Source: Cacajao melanocephalus
Lineage: Eukaryota; Chordata; Mammalia; Primates; Pitheciidae
Assembly: GCA_963573385.1 (NCBI GenBank)
Contig: CAUYLG010059098.1
Location: 20,657 to 84,656 of the forward strand
Length of the DNA stretch: 64,000 bases
Direction: 5' to 3'
Made by a program: the position numbers and the translations under genes. Positions 63,905 through 64,000 of the stretch are shown here, piece by piece (position 1 is the first letter of the stretch; every line of letters begins with the position of its first letter). Under the pieces are notes generated by a model. That model saw nothing but the letters and a program-made list of their open reading frames with translations, searched no databases and was not told where the DNA came from.

Positions 63905-64000
63905 TTTTTTTTCTCCCCCTCCTCCCCCTCCTCCCCTTCTTCCCTCCTTTCTCCTCCCCCCTCCCCTTCCTTCCTCCCTCCTCCCCCTCCCCTTCCTTCC
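63905..64000 (+). repeat. Polypyrimidine (CCTCC/CTTCC)n tract, cut by the window edge
   Basis: At least 96 bases of C and T only. The minus strand is a G/A tract with repeated GGG and GGGG runs. The array continues beyond the window. Confidence 0.95.

Overview
The window is primate, almost certainly human, nuclear DNA. It carries about twenty Alu copies (SINEs confined to primates), young L1PA/L1PB tails, a MADE1 mariner MITE, THE1/MST and MLT2 LTRs, and a nearly intact copy of part of 7SK RNA. Older mammalian repeats (MIR, L2, MLT1, MER20, hAT-Charlie) lie between them. Base composition is AT-rich, with no CpG island. I found no open reading frame that looks like a functional protein. The longer open frames come from minisatellite, Alu, L1 or transposase remnants, so the window reads as intergenic DNA or one large intron.

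Layout. 1-5 kb: a 5'-inverted L1 tail split by a solo LTR, a hAT MITE and a MIR. 5.1-6 kb: a short 30-bp duplication and an AT-rich minisatellite with a 36-37 bp unit. 8.5-13.2 kb: antisense old L1/HAL1 and a cluster of Alus including an inverted pair. 15.6-21.9 kb: MIR, Alus, a decayed hAT-Charlie transposon with a recognisable transposase fragment, an MST LTR, an antisense L1M and an MLT1 LTR. 24.4 kb: a 3'-truncated, tailless 7SK retropseudogene with a perfect 12-bp target-site duplication. 25.4-27 kb: two complementary TATC/TAGA microsatellite clusters. 27-30.8 kb: antisense L1/HAL1, an L2 and Alus. 30.8-31.7 kb: a second minisatellite (about 32 bp unit) holding a 145-bp copy of sequence found 2.4 kb downstream.

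34.8-41 kb: nested L1 and LTR insertions, then an MLT2 LTR that hosts a microsatellite, MADE1 and an Alu. 41-43.6 kb: an L1PB tail and MLT1 pieces. 43.6-46.6 kb: largely unassigned, somewhat GC-richer sequence. 46.6-49.4 kb: an LTR inserted in a MER20, then an 87-bp direct repeat flanking a second MLT2. 50-55 kb: four antisense Alus. 57-61.2 kb: Alus, MIR, MLT1, a 78-nt pre-miRNA-like hairpin and a young L1 tail ending in (TA)n. 61.9-64 kb: L2, then a polypyrimidine tract cut by the window edge.

There is no operon or pathway to assemble. The most notable items are the 7SK retropseudogene, the hairpins at 59.5 and 49.6 kb, the two minisatellites, and several short dispersed direct duplications (pairs 20.1/23.5, 30.8/33.3, 48.0/49.3 and 54.5/55.1 kb) that do not match repeat families I recognise. 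All family names rest on reading similarity by eye.
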